A DNA stretch of 53,287 bases, from assembly GCA_003223315.1 (NCBI GenBank), contig QHYR01000253.1, positions 1 to 53,287 on the forward strand, written 5' to 3'. The DNA is from Acidobacteriota bacterium (lineage in GTDB: Bacteria > Acidobacteriota > Terriglobia > Acidiferrales > UBA7541). Below the pieces are notes generated by a model. It was not told the origin of the DNA, did not search any database, and saw nothing but the letters and a program-made list of their open reading frames with translations. Numbering within the stretch: the first letter of the stretch is position 1; each line of letters starts with the position of its first letter. Made by a program: the position numbers and the translations under genes. This document shows positions 8,266 through 16,223 of this stretch, one piece after another.

Positions 8266-9240
8266 ATGTACAACGCCTTCTTCCAATTGACGCGCTGCCC
8301 CTTCGAGGTCAGCCCGGATCCTTCTTTGTTCTACGCGACCGCCCAACACCAAGAGGCGTTGGCAGGGCTCTACTACGGGATCAGGACGGGGAAGGGTTTC
8401 ATGGTTTTGACCGGAGAGGTCGGAACGGGGAAGACTCTGGTCCTGAGGTGTCTACAGGAACTGCTGGACAAGAACCGTGTCGCTTACGCTTACGTGTTTA
8501 ATCCCCGCCTCTCGAGCCAGCAGTTCCTTGCTTACGTGGCTGAGGACCTGGGGCTGTCTCCACATCCTGCCGCCAAGAATGACCTTTTGATCGGGCTCAG
8601 TCGGCTGCTGATCGAGCGCCATCGACAAGGGGTTACAACGGTGATGGTGGTTGAGGAAGCGCAGCACCTCACCCCCATTGTGCTCGAAGAGATCCGGCTG
8701 CTCACAAACCTCGAAACTGCCCGGGGCAAACTGCTGCAAATCTTGTTGGCAGGGCAACCAGAGCTAGAGGAAAAACTGAACTCACCCGCCCTGAGACAGT
8801 TGAAACAGCGCGTCACACTCTGGTTCCGGTTGCGCCTGCTTACGGAGCAGGAGACTTCGGATTATGTCCGGTGTCGCTTGAGACTCGCCGGTGACAAGAG
8901 CGGTCAGATTTTTAGTCCCGCGAGCCTCGAGTGGGTCTATCGCTATTCACAAGGGACTCCTCGGTTGATCAACACCCTGTGCGACAACGCCATGATGAGC
9001 GCCTTTGCCCTCCGCAAGGGCCAGGTCACGCCCGAGCTAATCGAGGAAGCCGCCTTAGACCTGGGTATGAAGCGAGCAAGCGCGAACGGACGCTCCGTTG
9101 CCTCGGGCGTTCGCTGGCAAGTCGGCGGGGAAGCACACGAGGAGGAAGGGGCCGGTTTCGCTGCCGTTCTTGAAGTTAGAGATCCGGGCACTCACGGCTA
9201 CCGAGAGCCGGATTCTCCCGCGAAAGAAGACAACGAATGA
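8266..9240 (+). CDS. ExeA-like AAA ATPase of the polysaccharide locus
   Basis: 324 residues. It starts MYNAFFQLTRCPFEVSPDPS, the usual N-terminus of the ExeA/exosortase-associated ATPase family. Walker A is GEVGTGKT (about 45-52) and Walker B is VMVVEEAQHL, followed by RLLTNLET and LLAGQPEL. After ~275 the chain is low-complexity (Gly/Glu-rich). ATG at 8266 is preferred over TTG at 8260; the gene begins 2 bp after the stop of the chain-length gene and overlaps the next gene by 4 bp (ATGA), so the three are translationally coupled. Its exact role in glycan assembly is not established for the family. The left-edge gene is a paralogue. Confidence 0.85.
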   Translation: MYNAFFQLTRCPFEVSPDPSLFYATAQHQEALAGLYYGIRTGKGFMVLTGEVGTGKTLVLRCLQELLDKNRVAYAYVFNPRLSSQQFLAYVAEDLGLSPHPAAKNDLLIGLSRLLIERHRQGVTTVMVVEEAQHLTPIVLEEIRLLTNLETARGKLLQILLAGQPELEEKLNSPALRQLKQRVTLWFRLRLLTEQETSDYVRCRLRLAGDKSGQIFSPASLEWVYRYSQGTPRLINTLCDNAMMSAFALRKGQVTPELIEEAALDLGMKRASANGRSVASGVRWQVGGEAHEEEGAGFAAVLEVRDPGTHGYREPDSPAKEDNE

Positions 9241-10358
9241 GTCGAATCTTTCAAGCGATGCGCGAGTCCGAGAAGGCGAGCGGGAAAGAGGCGCCGAATC
9301 CACCCACGAGCAACGGCGGACAGTTGCCGGACCTGGTGGCCTCTCTCGAATCTTGGTCGGCAGGCCTCGAAGGCCCGAGCGCAGGGACACTTCAGTCGGC
9401 TCCTCGAACGAGCGCGAACGTTAGTCCGAGGGCGGGAGTCCTCGGAGCTCTCGGCGACCTGGACAATCCGCAGAAGACTGTTGAGCAACCTGTTGAGCCG
9501 GGCGAACAGTGGCAGGAGTTGGCCGCGCGAATCCGGTTGCGGCCCGAGATCCTCGAGCGAGCGGAGCAGGTTATTTGCCAGCCTCGAGCGGAGGAGCGCG
9601 TTCTTACCTCTGGGCAGTTCCCGACCTCAGCGCAAGAGAGTTTCAGGGTTTTGTGCCAACGGCTCCTGCAAGTTCGGAAACAACGACGATTGCAGAGCCT
9701 CCTCATCACCAGCCCGGTCCCGCGCGAGGGAAAGACCGTCACTGCGATCAACCTCGCTGCCACGCTTGCGCGCAGTTCGCCGGCAGTCCTTCTCGTAGAC
9801 GCCGATCTCCGCCACCCAGGGCTCCCTGTCCTCGGGATAGCTCCCGGAAGCGGACTTGCTGACTATCTTGCTGGTCGGATTGAACTCACGAAGGCTATTC
9901 GCCGAGTGGACCCCCTTGGTTTCTATTATTTGGCTGCGGGATTTGCGACCACGAATCCCTCTGAACTGCTGCAGAAACCGGCCCTGCAGGAATTCATTAA
10001 CCAAGCCGCCGCAGCGTTTGATTGGGTAATTTTCGACTCCCCATCGATCAACCTTTTTGCGGACCCACGACACTTGGCGATGCTGGTCGATGGGGTGCTG
10101 CTGGTGGTTCGCGAGAATATGACGCCAAAGGAATTAGCAGAAAAAAGCTTGGTCGCGCTCGAAAAAGCCTTTGTCGTCGGGCTGGTGCTCAACGCCAGCA
10201 CTGGTTCTCCCTACGCCCATTACGATCTGTCAGAGCGGTCGCGAGCGGTAGAAAAGGCCGAGACGGCTTCGGTACCGAAGCAATCGAAAGAAAAACTGGC
10301 GGGCAACGATTCGATTGTTCCACGTGTATTTTCCGATCAGGGAGGGAGGCGTCCTTGA
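9237..10358 (+). CDS. BY-kinase / CpsD-CapB family tyrosine kinase
   Basis: 373 residues. A ~120-residue poorly conserved N-terminus precedes the kinase domain. Nucleotide-binding motifs are SPVPREGKT (Walker A, about 162-170), LLVDADLRHP (Walker A') and WVIFDSPSI (Walker B). The C-terminal tail has only two tyrosines (SPYAHYDL), fewer than the Tyr cluster of Wzc, so autophosphorylation at a Tyr-rich tail is doubtful. The partner membrane activator is the chain-length protein at 6674. Together they form a split Wzc as in Gram-positive CpsC/CpsD. The gene ends the machinery block. A matching low-molecular-weight tyrosine phosphatase signature occurs at the right edge of the window. Confidence 0.85.
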   Translation: MSRIFQAMRESEKASGKEAPNPPTSNGGQLPDLVASLESWSAGLEGPSAGTLQSAPRTSANVSPRAGVLGALGDLDNPQKTVEQPVEPGEQWQELAARIRLRPEILERAEQVICQPRAEERVLTSGQFPTSAQESFRVLCQRLLQVRKQRRLQSLLITSPVPREGKTVTAINLAATLARSSPAVLLVDADLRHPGLPVLGIAPGSGLADYLAGRIELTKAIRRVDPLGFYYLAAGFATTNPSELLQKPALQEFINQAAAAFDWVIFDSPSINLFADPRHLAMLVDGVLLVVRENMTPKELAEKSLVALEKAFVVGLVLNASTGSPYAHYDLSERSRAVEKAETASVPKQSKEKLAGNDSIVPRVFSDQGGRRP

Positions 10359-10360
10359 TA

Positions 10361-10426
10361 ATGGAAGCGGCTATCGTGGGACAGCAGGCGTCGCAATCAA
10401 AGCACGCGGTTGCGGCAGCGGTTTGA
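10361..10426 (+). CDS. Possible 21-residue peptide between kinase and ops element
   Basis: An ATG 2 bp after the kinase stop opens a 21-codon frame rich in Ala and Gln, ending TGA at 10424. A purine-rich GGGAGGGAGG lies about 10 bp upstream, inside the kinase gene, and could serve as a ribosome site. There is no known family, and the frame may be chance. If translated, it would bring ribosomes close to the ops-like element. Confidence 0.25.
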   Translation: MEAAIVGQQASQSKHAVAAAV

Positions 10427-10499
10427 GTTTGTGACGGGGGGAGTGGGCTCCGTCTGACAGCCCGCGTTCTTGGGTTCCTTAAGACATTGGGACTCTGAG

Positions 10500-10510
10500 G
10501 GCGGTAGCTT
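10500..10510 (+). promoter_or_regulatory. ops-like pause/recruitment element (GGCGGTAGCNT)
   Basis: The sequence GGCGGTAGCTT matches the operon polarity suppressor core GGCGGTAGCNT at every defined position. In enterobacteria this element in the non-template strand pauses RNA polymerase and recruits RfaH. It lies in a ~155-bp non-coding leader between the kinase gene and, 72 bp downstream, a gene for a NusG/RfaH-family protein. I found no other full match on the + strand of the window. Function here is inferred from sequence and position. Confidence 0.65.
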
Positions 10511-10582
10511 GGTCATAAGACAACTCTTGGGGAATAAAAGGATGCTGCGGAACAGTTTAGAGAGGACGACGGACATCGCAAG

Positions 10583-11128
10583 ATGAGCTACCCGTGGTTT
10601 GCGCTACAGGTCAGAAGTCGGTACGAGAACATCGTCACGGCACACTTGGGCGGCAAGGGCTACGAATGGTTCCTGCCTCTGTATAAGTGCCGACGCCGGT
10701 GGTCTGACCGGTTCAAGGAAATCGAGTGCCCACTTTTCGCGGGTTATATTTTTTGCCGGCTCAACCCACTGGATCGACTCCCAATTCTTACAACCCCCGG
10801 CGTTGTTCGCATCGCCGGAGTGGGCAGAACTCCGATCCCCATTGACGAGCCCGAAATCGCTGCGATACGGGCGGCGGTCAAGTCAGGGCTCCCAAGCCAA
10901 CCCTGGCCGTTCCTGCAAATTGGACAGAGGGTGAGAATCGAGCATGGTCCTCTTTGTGGGCTCGAGGGAATCTTGTTGGACTGCAGAGGACATCACCGCC
11001 TGGTGTTGTCGGTCACACTTCTCCAACGCTCCATTGCTGTCCAAGTTGAAGATGCCTGGGTGACACCAATCCCCCAATCCCACCGGGCTTACACCGGTCC
11101 GACGATCAGGCCCGCGGTCGCATTTTGA
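10583..11128 (+). CDS. NusG/RfaH-family antiterminator (UpxY-like)
   Basis: 181 residues. The NGN domain starts PWFALQVRSRYENIV and contains ECPLFAGYIFCRL and TPGVVRIAGVG, the hallmark of NusG paralogues of polysaccharide loci. A KOW domain follows with GQRVRIEHGPLCGLEG (about 114-129) and a C-terminal tail of ~25 residues. It binds elongating RNA polymerase and suppresses termination in long operons. It is the first gene after the ops-like element and precedes the sugar transferase, whose TTG start overlaps its stop codon. ATG start. Whether it acts on this locus, as UpxY proteins do, or more widely is inferred. Confidence 0.9.
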   Translation: MSYPWFALQVRSRYENIVTAHLGGKGYEWFLPLYKCRRRWSDRFKEIECPLFAGYIFCRLNPLDRLPILTTPGVVRIAGVGRTPIPIDEPEIAAIRAAVKSGLPSQPWPFLQIGQRVRIEHGPLCGLEGILLDCRGHHRLVLSVTLLQRSIAVQVEDAWVTPIPQSHRAYTGPTIRPAVAF

Positions 11129-12543
11129 TCCGCCTTCTAAACGCCTATTTTCCGGCACGCACGCTCTTCCTGGGTATTTCGGAGGCGTGCCTGGTGGCCC
11201 TCGCCTTCGTGACTGGCACCATTGCGCGGTTAGGTCCGAACGATGCCACGCTAGTGCTCGGTTACGAACGGGGAGCCGTCAAGATCTTGGTGGTTTCGGC
11301 GGCCTTTATTACTTGCATGTACTATTTCGATCTCTACGATTCTTCGGTCTTGAGCAATCGGCGCGAGGTGCTTGCTCGTTTGATGAGCGCATTGGGCACA
11401 GTGTGTATCTTCTTGGCCTTGCTTTACTACGTTTATCCGGCCTTAGAGTTGGGTCGAGGGATTTTTCTGATTGGTTTCTTACTGGTTGCCGTAGCGCTGT
11501 GGCTAGGGCGGCAGGTGTTCTCAGCCATTAATAGTCAGCCGCAGTTTGCCGAACGTGCGCTGATCTTCGGAGATGGCCCATTGGCTGCGCCCCTCCTGCG
11601 TGAACTGGAATCGCGTCCGGAGCTGGGGCTCCGCGTCGTGGGTCGTGTCTTGGCAGCCGGGAATGGAACTAGTGAGCCCAATTCCAATGGTCCTGAACCA
11701 TCAGGCGATCTTCTCAAGAGGGTTGCAGGCGAGGATCTTTCGCACGCAGTTAAATTTCATCGCGCGGACCGGATTGTCGTAGCGATGGGCGACCGTCGTG
11801 GGAAGCTGCCCGTCGAACTTTTGCTATCGCTCAAGAGCCGTGGCGTGCTTGTCCAAGACGGGGCTGACGTCTATGAAACCATTACTGGCAAAGTCCCCAT
11901 CGAATCACTCCGCCTGGGCTGGCTTCTTTTTTCGCCGGGCTTTCGCGTCTCCCGCTTCCTCTTGATTTATAAGCGGGTCGCCTCGATGCTGGTTTCGATT
12001 CCAGGCTTGCTGCTAAGTCTGCCCCTACTTCCTATCGTCGCACTAGCGATCAAGCTGACATCTCCGGGACCAGTCTTTTATAGGCAGAAGCGTGTCGGGC
12101 GCGGCGGCACTGTTTTCAACTGCTACAAGTTCCGAACCATGTGCGCCAACGCAGAGGCAGATAGTGGACCTACGTGGGTAGGCGACGACGATCCAAGGAT
12201 CACGCTTGTCGGACGCCTCCTACGTGTCTCACGACTTGACGAGATTCCCCAACTCTGGAATGTGCTCAAGGGCGATATGAGCATTGTCGGCCCGCGCCCA
12301 GAGCGGCCTGAATTCGTGGAATGGCTAACTCGAGAAATTCCCTTCTATCATTTGCGACATACTGTTCGGCCGGGAATTACCGGGTGGGCCCAGGTCCGCT
12401 ACAAATACGGAAGCTCGGTCGAGGATGCCAAGGAAAAGCTTCGGTACGACCTCTTTTACATTAAGAATGTGTCTCCAGGACTTGATTTTCTGATCTTCTT
12501 CGACACCACTAAGACGATACTTTTTGGACGGGGCGCAAAATGA
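11125..12543 (+). CDS. Initiating sugar-phosphate transferase (WcaJ/WbaP-type, polyprenyl-phosphate hexose-1-P transferase)
   Basis: 472 residues. The N-terminal part has four to five transmembrane segments (for example ILVVSAAFITCMYYFDLYD) and a CoA-binding-like Rossmann segment near RALIFGDGPLAAPLL. The C-terminal catalytic bacterial-transferase domain starts KRVASMLVSIPGLLLSL and contains the family signatures KLTSPGPVFYRQKRVG, YKFRTM, SRLDEIPQLWNVLKGDMSIV, GPRPERPEF and RPGITGWAQ. It transfers a sugar-1-phosphate from a nucleotide sugar to undecaprenyl phosphate at the inner membrane, the first step of repeat-unit assembly. The TTG start overlaps the stop of the antiterminator gene (TTGA), which indicates coupling. 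Confidence 0.9.
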   Translation: MIRLLNAYFPARTLFLGISEACLVALAFVTGTIARLGPNDATLVLGYERGAVKILVVSAAFITCMYYFDLYDSSVLSNRREVLARLMSALGTVCIFLALLYYVYPALELGRGIFLIGFLLVAVALWLGRQVFSAINSQPQFAERALIFGDGPLAAPLLRELESRPELGLRVVGRVLAAGNGTSEPNSNGPEPSGDLLKRVAGEDLSHAVKFHRADRIVVAMGDRRGKLPVELLLSLKSRGVLVQDGADVYETITGKVPIESLRLGWLLFSPGFRVSRFLLIYKRVASMLVSIPGLLLSLPLLPIVALAIKLTSPGPVFYRQKRVGRGGTVFNCYKFRTMCANAEADSGPTWVGDDDPRITLVGRLLRVSRLDEIPQLWNVLKGDMSIVGPRPERPEFVEWLTREIPFYHLRHTVRPGITGWAQVRYKYGSSVEDAKEKLRYDLFYIKNVSPGLDFLIFFDTTKTILFGRGAK

Positions 12544-13080
12544 AGCTGTTGTTCTGGTTATCCTTTGCCTTCATCTTCGTTGCTTATGCTGGCTTAAGCC
12601 CCACATCCGGCGTTGGGAGGGAGCGACCTGGTCTCTAATCGGAGCGGCAGGCTGTCTCGACGCCGTGAGGAGAAACTCGGTCGTGCCATTTCTCGTTGAG
12701 ACGATCCTAGACGATGTTTACCTCCCGCTTCACGTTGCGTGGCAGGGAAGCAGTTGATTTGTGAATGCCAGGCGCGTGGTTGGGATCCCCCCCAGCGGTC
12801 AGGATCCACACTTTACGCCAAAACTCACGTCGGCGGTTATGCATCCTGGCCCTCTTGGCGGTACTTCCCCCGGTTCTGCGTTGCGTCCCGAGCGGCGGAC
12901 GCTTCCTGGGCATTTCTTTTGCTTAATAGCCGCGATTGTTGCTCCGTTCTATTACGTGACAGGCAAGAAGAAGGTCTGGGCAAGATGCAAGAACTTCTGC
13001 CAAATAAACTTGCGGCGTGGTGGCTTACGAGGGCCTACTCGAACGGGAGCAGCCCCGGATCAGAGGGGATCGAAGTAGTG
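12540..13080 (+). pseudogene. Decayed membrane glycosyltransferase family 2 gene
   Basis: An ATG overlapping the preceding stop (ATGA) opens a frame beginning MKLLFWLSFAFIFVAYAGLS, the usual first transmembrane helix of membrane-bound GT2 enzymes, but it stops at 12638 after 32 codons. No catalytic GT2 region remains. Around 12900-12990 another frame reads FFCLIAAIVAPFYYVTG followed by KKKVWAR, resembling the C-terminal membrane segment and W-containing end of such enzymes (compare the intact gene at 13960-15129). I read this as an internally deleted, frameshifted GT2. The start signal is well supported; the 3' boundary is approximate. Confidence 0.5.
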
Positions 13081-13093
13081 GGGAGATCTCGAG

Positions 13094-13963
13094 ATGCGAA
13101 TTAAAAACGGGCTCTCGGTTGATGTCGAAGACTATTTCCACGCCGAGGCGATCACGGGGCACATTGGAAGAAATGATTGGGGTACTTTGCAGAGCCGCGT
13201 CGTCAAGAACACGTATCGGGTTCTCGATCTTCTTAGTGAGCACAACGTTCAAGCCACTTTTTTTGTTTTGGGTTGGGTCGCAGATCACTTCCCCCATCTG
13301 GTCACGGAAATCCATTCTCGTGGACACGAGATTGGCTGCCACAGCTATTGGCACCGGCTGATCTACGAGTTGACTTCCGAGGAGTTTCGGGAAGATACGC
13401 GCCGGGCAAAAGACGCAATCGAATCGGCCGTTGGTGTTGAGATCATCGGGTATCGAGCGCCTTCTTTTTCTCTAACTGAGCGTTCGTTGTGGGCATTGGA
13501 AATTCTGCAAGAGCTGGGGTTCCAATACGATTCGAGCATTTTCCCAACCTATCATGATCTTTATGGGTTTCCGGGTCATCCGCGGTTCCTTTGCCATCAT
13601 GGGAGAGACTCGAAATGGAATATCGTAGAATTTCCGATCTCGACCTGGCGCGTGGGTTTGCTAAATTTGCCGTTTGGGGGTGGAGGTTACCTGAGAATTT
13701 TGCCTCTTACCTACACACACCTGGCATTTCGAAGAGTTAACGAACACGACCGGCAACCCGTGATTGTGTATTTTCACCCCTGGGAAATTGATCCTGAGCA
13801 GCCTCGATTCGAGATCCCGTTCCGCTCGCGATTTCGACACTATACCAACCTCGACAAAATGAGAATGCGCGTTGAAGCTCTCTTGCAAAGCTACGAATTT
13901 GTATCCCTTTGTGAGCTTTTGGAACTCGATCAACATAGAATTCCGATGGAATATTCTAAATGA
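13094..13963 (+). CDS. Polysaccharide deacetylase (DUF3473 / exosortase-locus type)
   Basis: 289 residues. NodB-fold motifs are visible: LSVDVEDYFH (motif 1, catalytic and metal Asp), HEIGCHSYWH (motif 2, HxxxH metal ligands), GYRAPSFSL (motif 3), followed by the DUF3473 C-terminal region with VIVYFHPWEID. It hydrolyses N- or O-acetyl groups from the polysaccharide, probably in the periplasm, though no signal peptide is seen; cytoplasmic or lipid-linked substrates are possible. ATG start with GGGGAG 8 bp upstream. It overlaps the next GT2 gene by 4 bp (ATGA). Confidence 0.88.
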   Translation: MRIKNGLSVDVEDYFHAEAITGHIGRNDWGTLQSRVVKNTYRVLDLLSEHNVQATFFVLGWVADHFPHLVTEIHSRGHEIGCHSYWHRLIYELTSEEFREDTRRAKDAIESAVGVEIIGYRAPSFSLTERSLWALEILQELGFQYDSSIFPTYHDLYGFPGHPRFLCHHGRDSKWNIVEFPISTWRVGLLNLPFGGGGYLRILPLTYTHLAFRRVNEHDRQPVIVYFHPWEIDPEQPRFEIPFRSRFRHYTNLDKMRMRVEALLQSYEFVSLCELLELDQHRIPMEYSK

Positions 13964-15129
13964 CGGACAGCTTCCGTCATATGTCGGACGTTGCCATGTT
14001 CATTTTTGGGGTCGCCTCGGCGATGCTGTTCTACGTTTACTTAGGATATCCTTTCTTGCTTGCTATCATCGCCTTGTTTTGCCGGCGCTCGGAACAAGAG
14101 CTCGGCTGTTGCCCGACAATTTCGGTGCTGATTGCCGCCCGTAATGAACAGGCCGAAATCGGACGAAAGATTGAAGAAACCCTTGCCTCGGACTATCCAG
14201 CGGAAAACCTCGAGGTTGTGGTCGCTTCTGACGCCTCCACGGATCGAACTGATTCAATCGTGAAACGCTGCCGCGATCCCCGCGTGCGTTTGGTGCGCAT
14301 TCCCAAGCACAGAGGAAAGACGGTTGCCCAAAACGTTGGTGTTGAGGCGTGCCGCGGTGACGTGATTGTATTCTCTGATGCGACGACCGTTTATCACCCA
14401 AAGGCTTTTCGCTACCTCGCGTGTAATTACGAGGATCCCACTGTGGGTGGAGTCAGCGGGCGCTATGACTATTTCGACCTAGAGAAAGCGTCACCCGCAG
14501 GCTTCGGCTCGATCGCCTATTGGAACTACGAGAATGTCATAAAAATGCTGCAGTCGCGCATCCACAGCCTTACTGGGTCTTCGGGGTGCATCTATTCAGT
14601 CCGCAGAAAGCTTTACACGCCGCTTCCCAATGACGCATGTAGCGACTTGGTGGAACCGCTATGCATTGTTCGGCAAGGATATCGCGTAGTTTTTGAAGGC
14701 AGAGCTCTAGCGCGTGAGGAAACAACGAAAACTGTGAACGAAGAATTCCGCATGAGGGTGCGAGTGATTACGAATGGCTTGCTGGGGATCTTGATGATGC
14801 GGGAACTGCTGAAATTCTGGAAATATCCCTGGGTATCATTTCAACTGCTGTCGCACAAGGTTTTGCGCTGGATGATTCCCATTTTCTTGGTGTTGTTGTT
14901 CCTCGCCGATGCAGTTCTTGCGGGTCGTCCTTTGTTTCAGTTTCTGTTTCTATTACAGGTCCTATTCTACGGCTTCGCCATCGCCTCGATGCTGATACCC
15001 TTCCACCGCCTATGGAAGCCCCTTGGCATTCCGTTCTATTTTTGTAGTATGAATGCGGCAGTATTATTCAGCGGGCTCGAACTTTGCAAGGGGAACAAGC
15101 ACGCGACGTGGGAAACAGTCCGAACTTAG
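13960..15129 (+). CDS. Membrane glycosyltransferase family 2
   Basis: 389 residues. An N-terminal transmembrane helix (MFIFGVASAMLFYVYLGYPF) precedes the GT-A catalytic domain: PTISVLIAARNE, EVVVASDASTD, VIVFSDATTVY (DxD-like), SGRYDY and a QGYRV region. Three C-terminal hydrophobic segments follow. This is the layout of processive or polyprenyl-linked GT2 enzymes. It uses a nucleotide sugar to extend the lipid-linked glycan at the inner membrane. A second in-frame ATG (MSDVAMFIF) is possible. It is coupled to the deacetylase upstream. The degenerate gene at 12540 probably derives from a relative. Confidence 0.85.
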   Translation: MTDSFRHMSDVAMFIFGVASAMLFYVYLGYPFLLAIIALFCRRSEQELGCCPTISVLIAARNEQAEIGRKIEETLASDYPAENLEVVVASDASTDRTDSIVKRCRDPRVRLVRIPKHRGKTVAQNVGVEACRGDVIVFSDATTVYHPKAFRYLACNYEDPTVGGVSGRYDYFDLEKASPAGFGSIAYWNYENVIKMLQSRIHSLTGSSGCIYSVRRKLYTPLPNDACSDLVEPLCIVRQGYRVVFEGRALAREETTKTVNEEFRMRVRVITNGLLGILMMRELLKFWKYPWVSFQLLSHKVLRWMIPIFLVLLFLADAVLAGRPLFQFLFLLQVLFYGFAIASMLIPFHRLWKPLGIPFYFCSMNAAVLFSGLELCKGNKHATWETVRT

Positions 15130-15134
15130 AAGTC

Positions 15135-15920
15135 ATGCGAATAGAATTCCTTACGCAAAATGATCCGCTGTATATGTGTCCATTCTTCGATGAGTTCTTG
15201 CAGCATTACGGATCGGAGTTCGAGGTCATACAAATATCCTGTTGCCGGGCCATGGGCAGCCGACCGCGCCTAAAACTTCTGAGAGAACTGCTGTCTCTAT
15301 ATGGCCCTGTGGGGGTTCTTTATCTATCGGCCCGTGTTGTGAGTGGCCGCGTGCTCGGGATGGTGCCAGCGAAACGGGGCACTTCCCGATTTTATTCGAT
15401 AGCCCAACTGTGCCGCGCGTACGGAATTCCATTCGGGATCATTGGAAGTCCGAACTCGACGGAGGTCGTCAACGCCTTAAATGGACGCGCCCCAGATTTG
15501 ATCGCTTCAGTAGCATGCCCCTACGTTCTCAAGGAACCGGTGCGGAAGATTCCACCGTTAGGTTGCATCAACATTCACCAAGCAACCCTCCAAAAATATA
15601 GAGGCATGATGCACACCTTCTGGCAGATGTACCACGGTGAAAGCAAGGTCGGACTGACCATTCACTACATGGGCGCTAAGGTTGATGAGGGCGCTGTGCT
15701 ACTTCAGGAGGCCCTCGATATCGAACCGGACGAGTCATTGCACCACCTCATTCAACGATCAAAGCGGCACGGGGCACACGCTATGGCCCAAGTACTGCGA
15801 AAGATAGCATCTGGGATCGAGTTGAAGCCCCGAGTGGTCTCCACGCAGGGAAGCTATTTCACGTTTCCGACAATCGAACAGATTCGAGAATTTCGGCGTA
15901 GAGGATTTAGGGCGGTTTAG
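15135..15920 (+). CDS. Formyltransferase-family protein (sugar N-formyltransferase-like)
   Basis: 261 residues. The GART/formyltransferase core is visible: SPNSTEVV, then CINIHQATLQKYRGMMHTFW (counterpart of the HxSLLPxYRG motif with its catalytic His) and MGAKVDEGAVLL (with the catalytic Asp). Enzymes of this fold move a formyl group from N10-formyl-tetrahydrofolate to an amino group; in glycan loci the acceptor is usually an amino sugar. The chain lacks an obvious OB-fold C-terminal domain. ATG at 15135 is chosen because it lies 5 bp after the GT2 stop; earlier in-frame codons overlap that gene. Confidence 0.78.
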   Translation: MRIEFLTQNDPLYMCPFFDEFLQHYGSEFEVIQISCCRAMGSRPRLKLLRELLSLYGPVGVLYLSARVVSGRVLGMVPAKRGTSRFYSIAQLCRAYGIPFGIIGSPNSTEVVNALNGRAPDLIASVACPYVLKEPVRKIPPLGCINIHQATLQKYRGMMHTFWQMYHGESKVGLTIHYMGAKVDEGAVLLQEALDIEPDESLHHLIQRSKRHGAHAMAQVLRKIASGIELKPRVVSTQGSYFTFPTIEQIREFRRRGFRAV

Positions 15921-16223
15921 CTGTCCCGATATCTGGCTGAGGATTTCAAGCGCCTCTACGCATCCTTCCTAATCGGGCTCACATGGACTGGCTGAACCAT
16001 GAGTGTCAGCAGCAGGGCTTCGGGCCGAGAAGGGCCCAGAGACTGTATTCGTCGATTGCATTTCCTGCCTTAGTGTTGTCTCGATGAGTAAAACAAGGGC
16101 AGTGTATCGTTTGATTCCCAGCGTGCCGTTCAGCATTGAATTGGAAGGTGGGCAACAGCTGCCACCGGCTGAATATGGCAATTGCGTATCCGTCCATTTA
16201 CTCGTTAAGTAGGAAAATGGACC
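15921..16223 (+). other. Non-coding gap before the ligase-like gene
   Basis: About 300 bp. Short open frames occur on both strands but none shows a domain, a good ribosome site or composition like its neighbours. I see no clear hairpin terminator or promoter. Confidence 0.4.
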
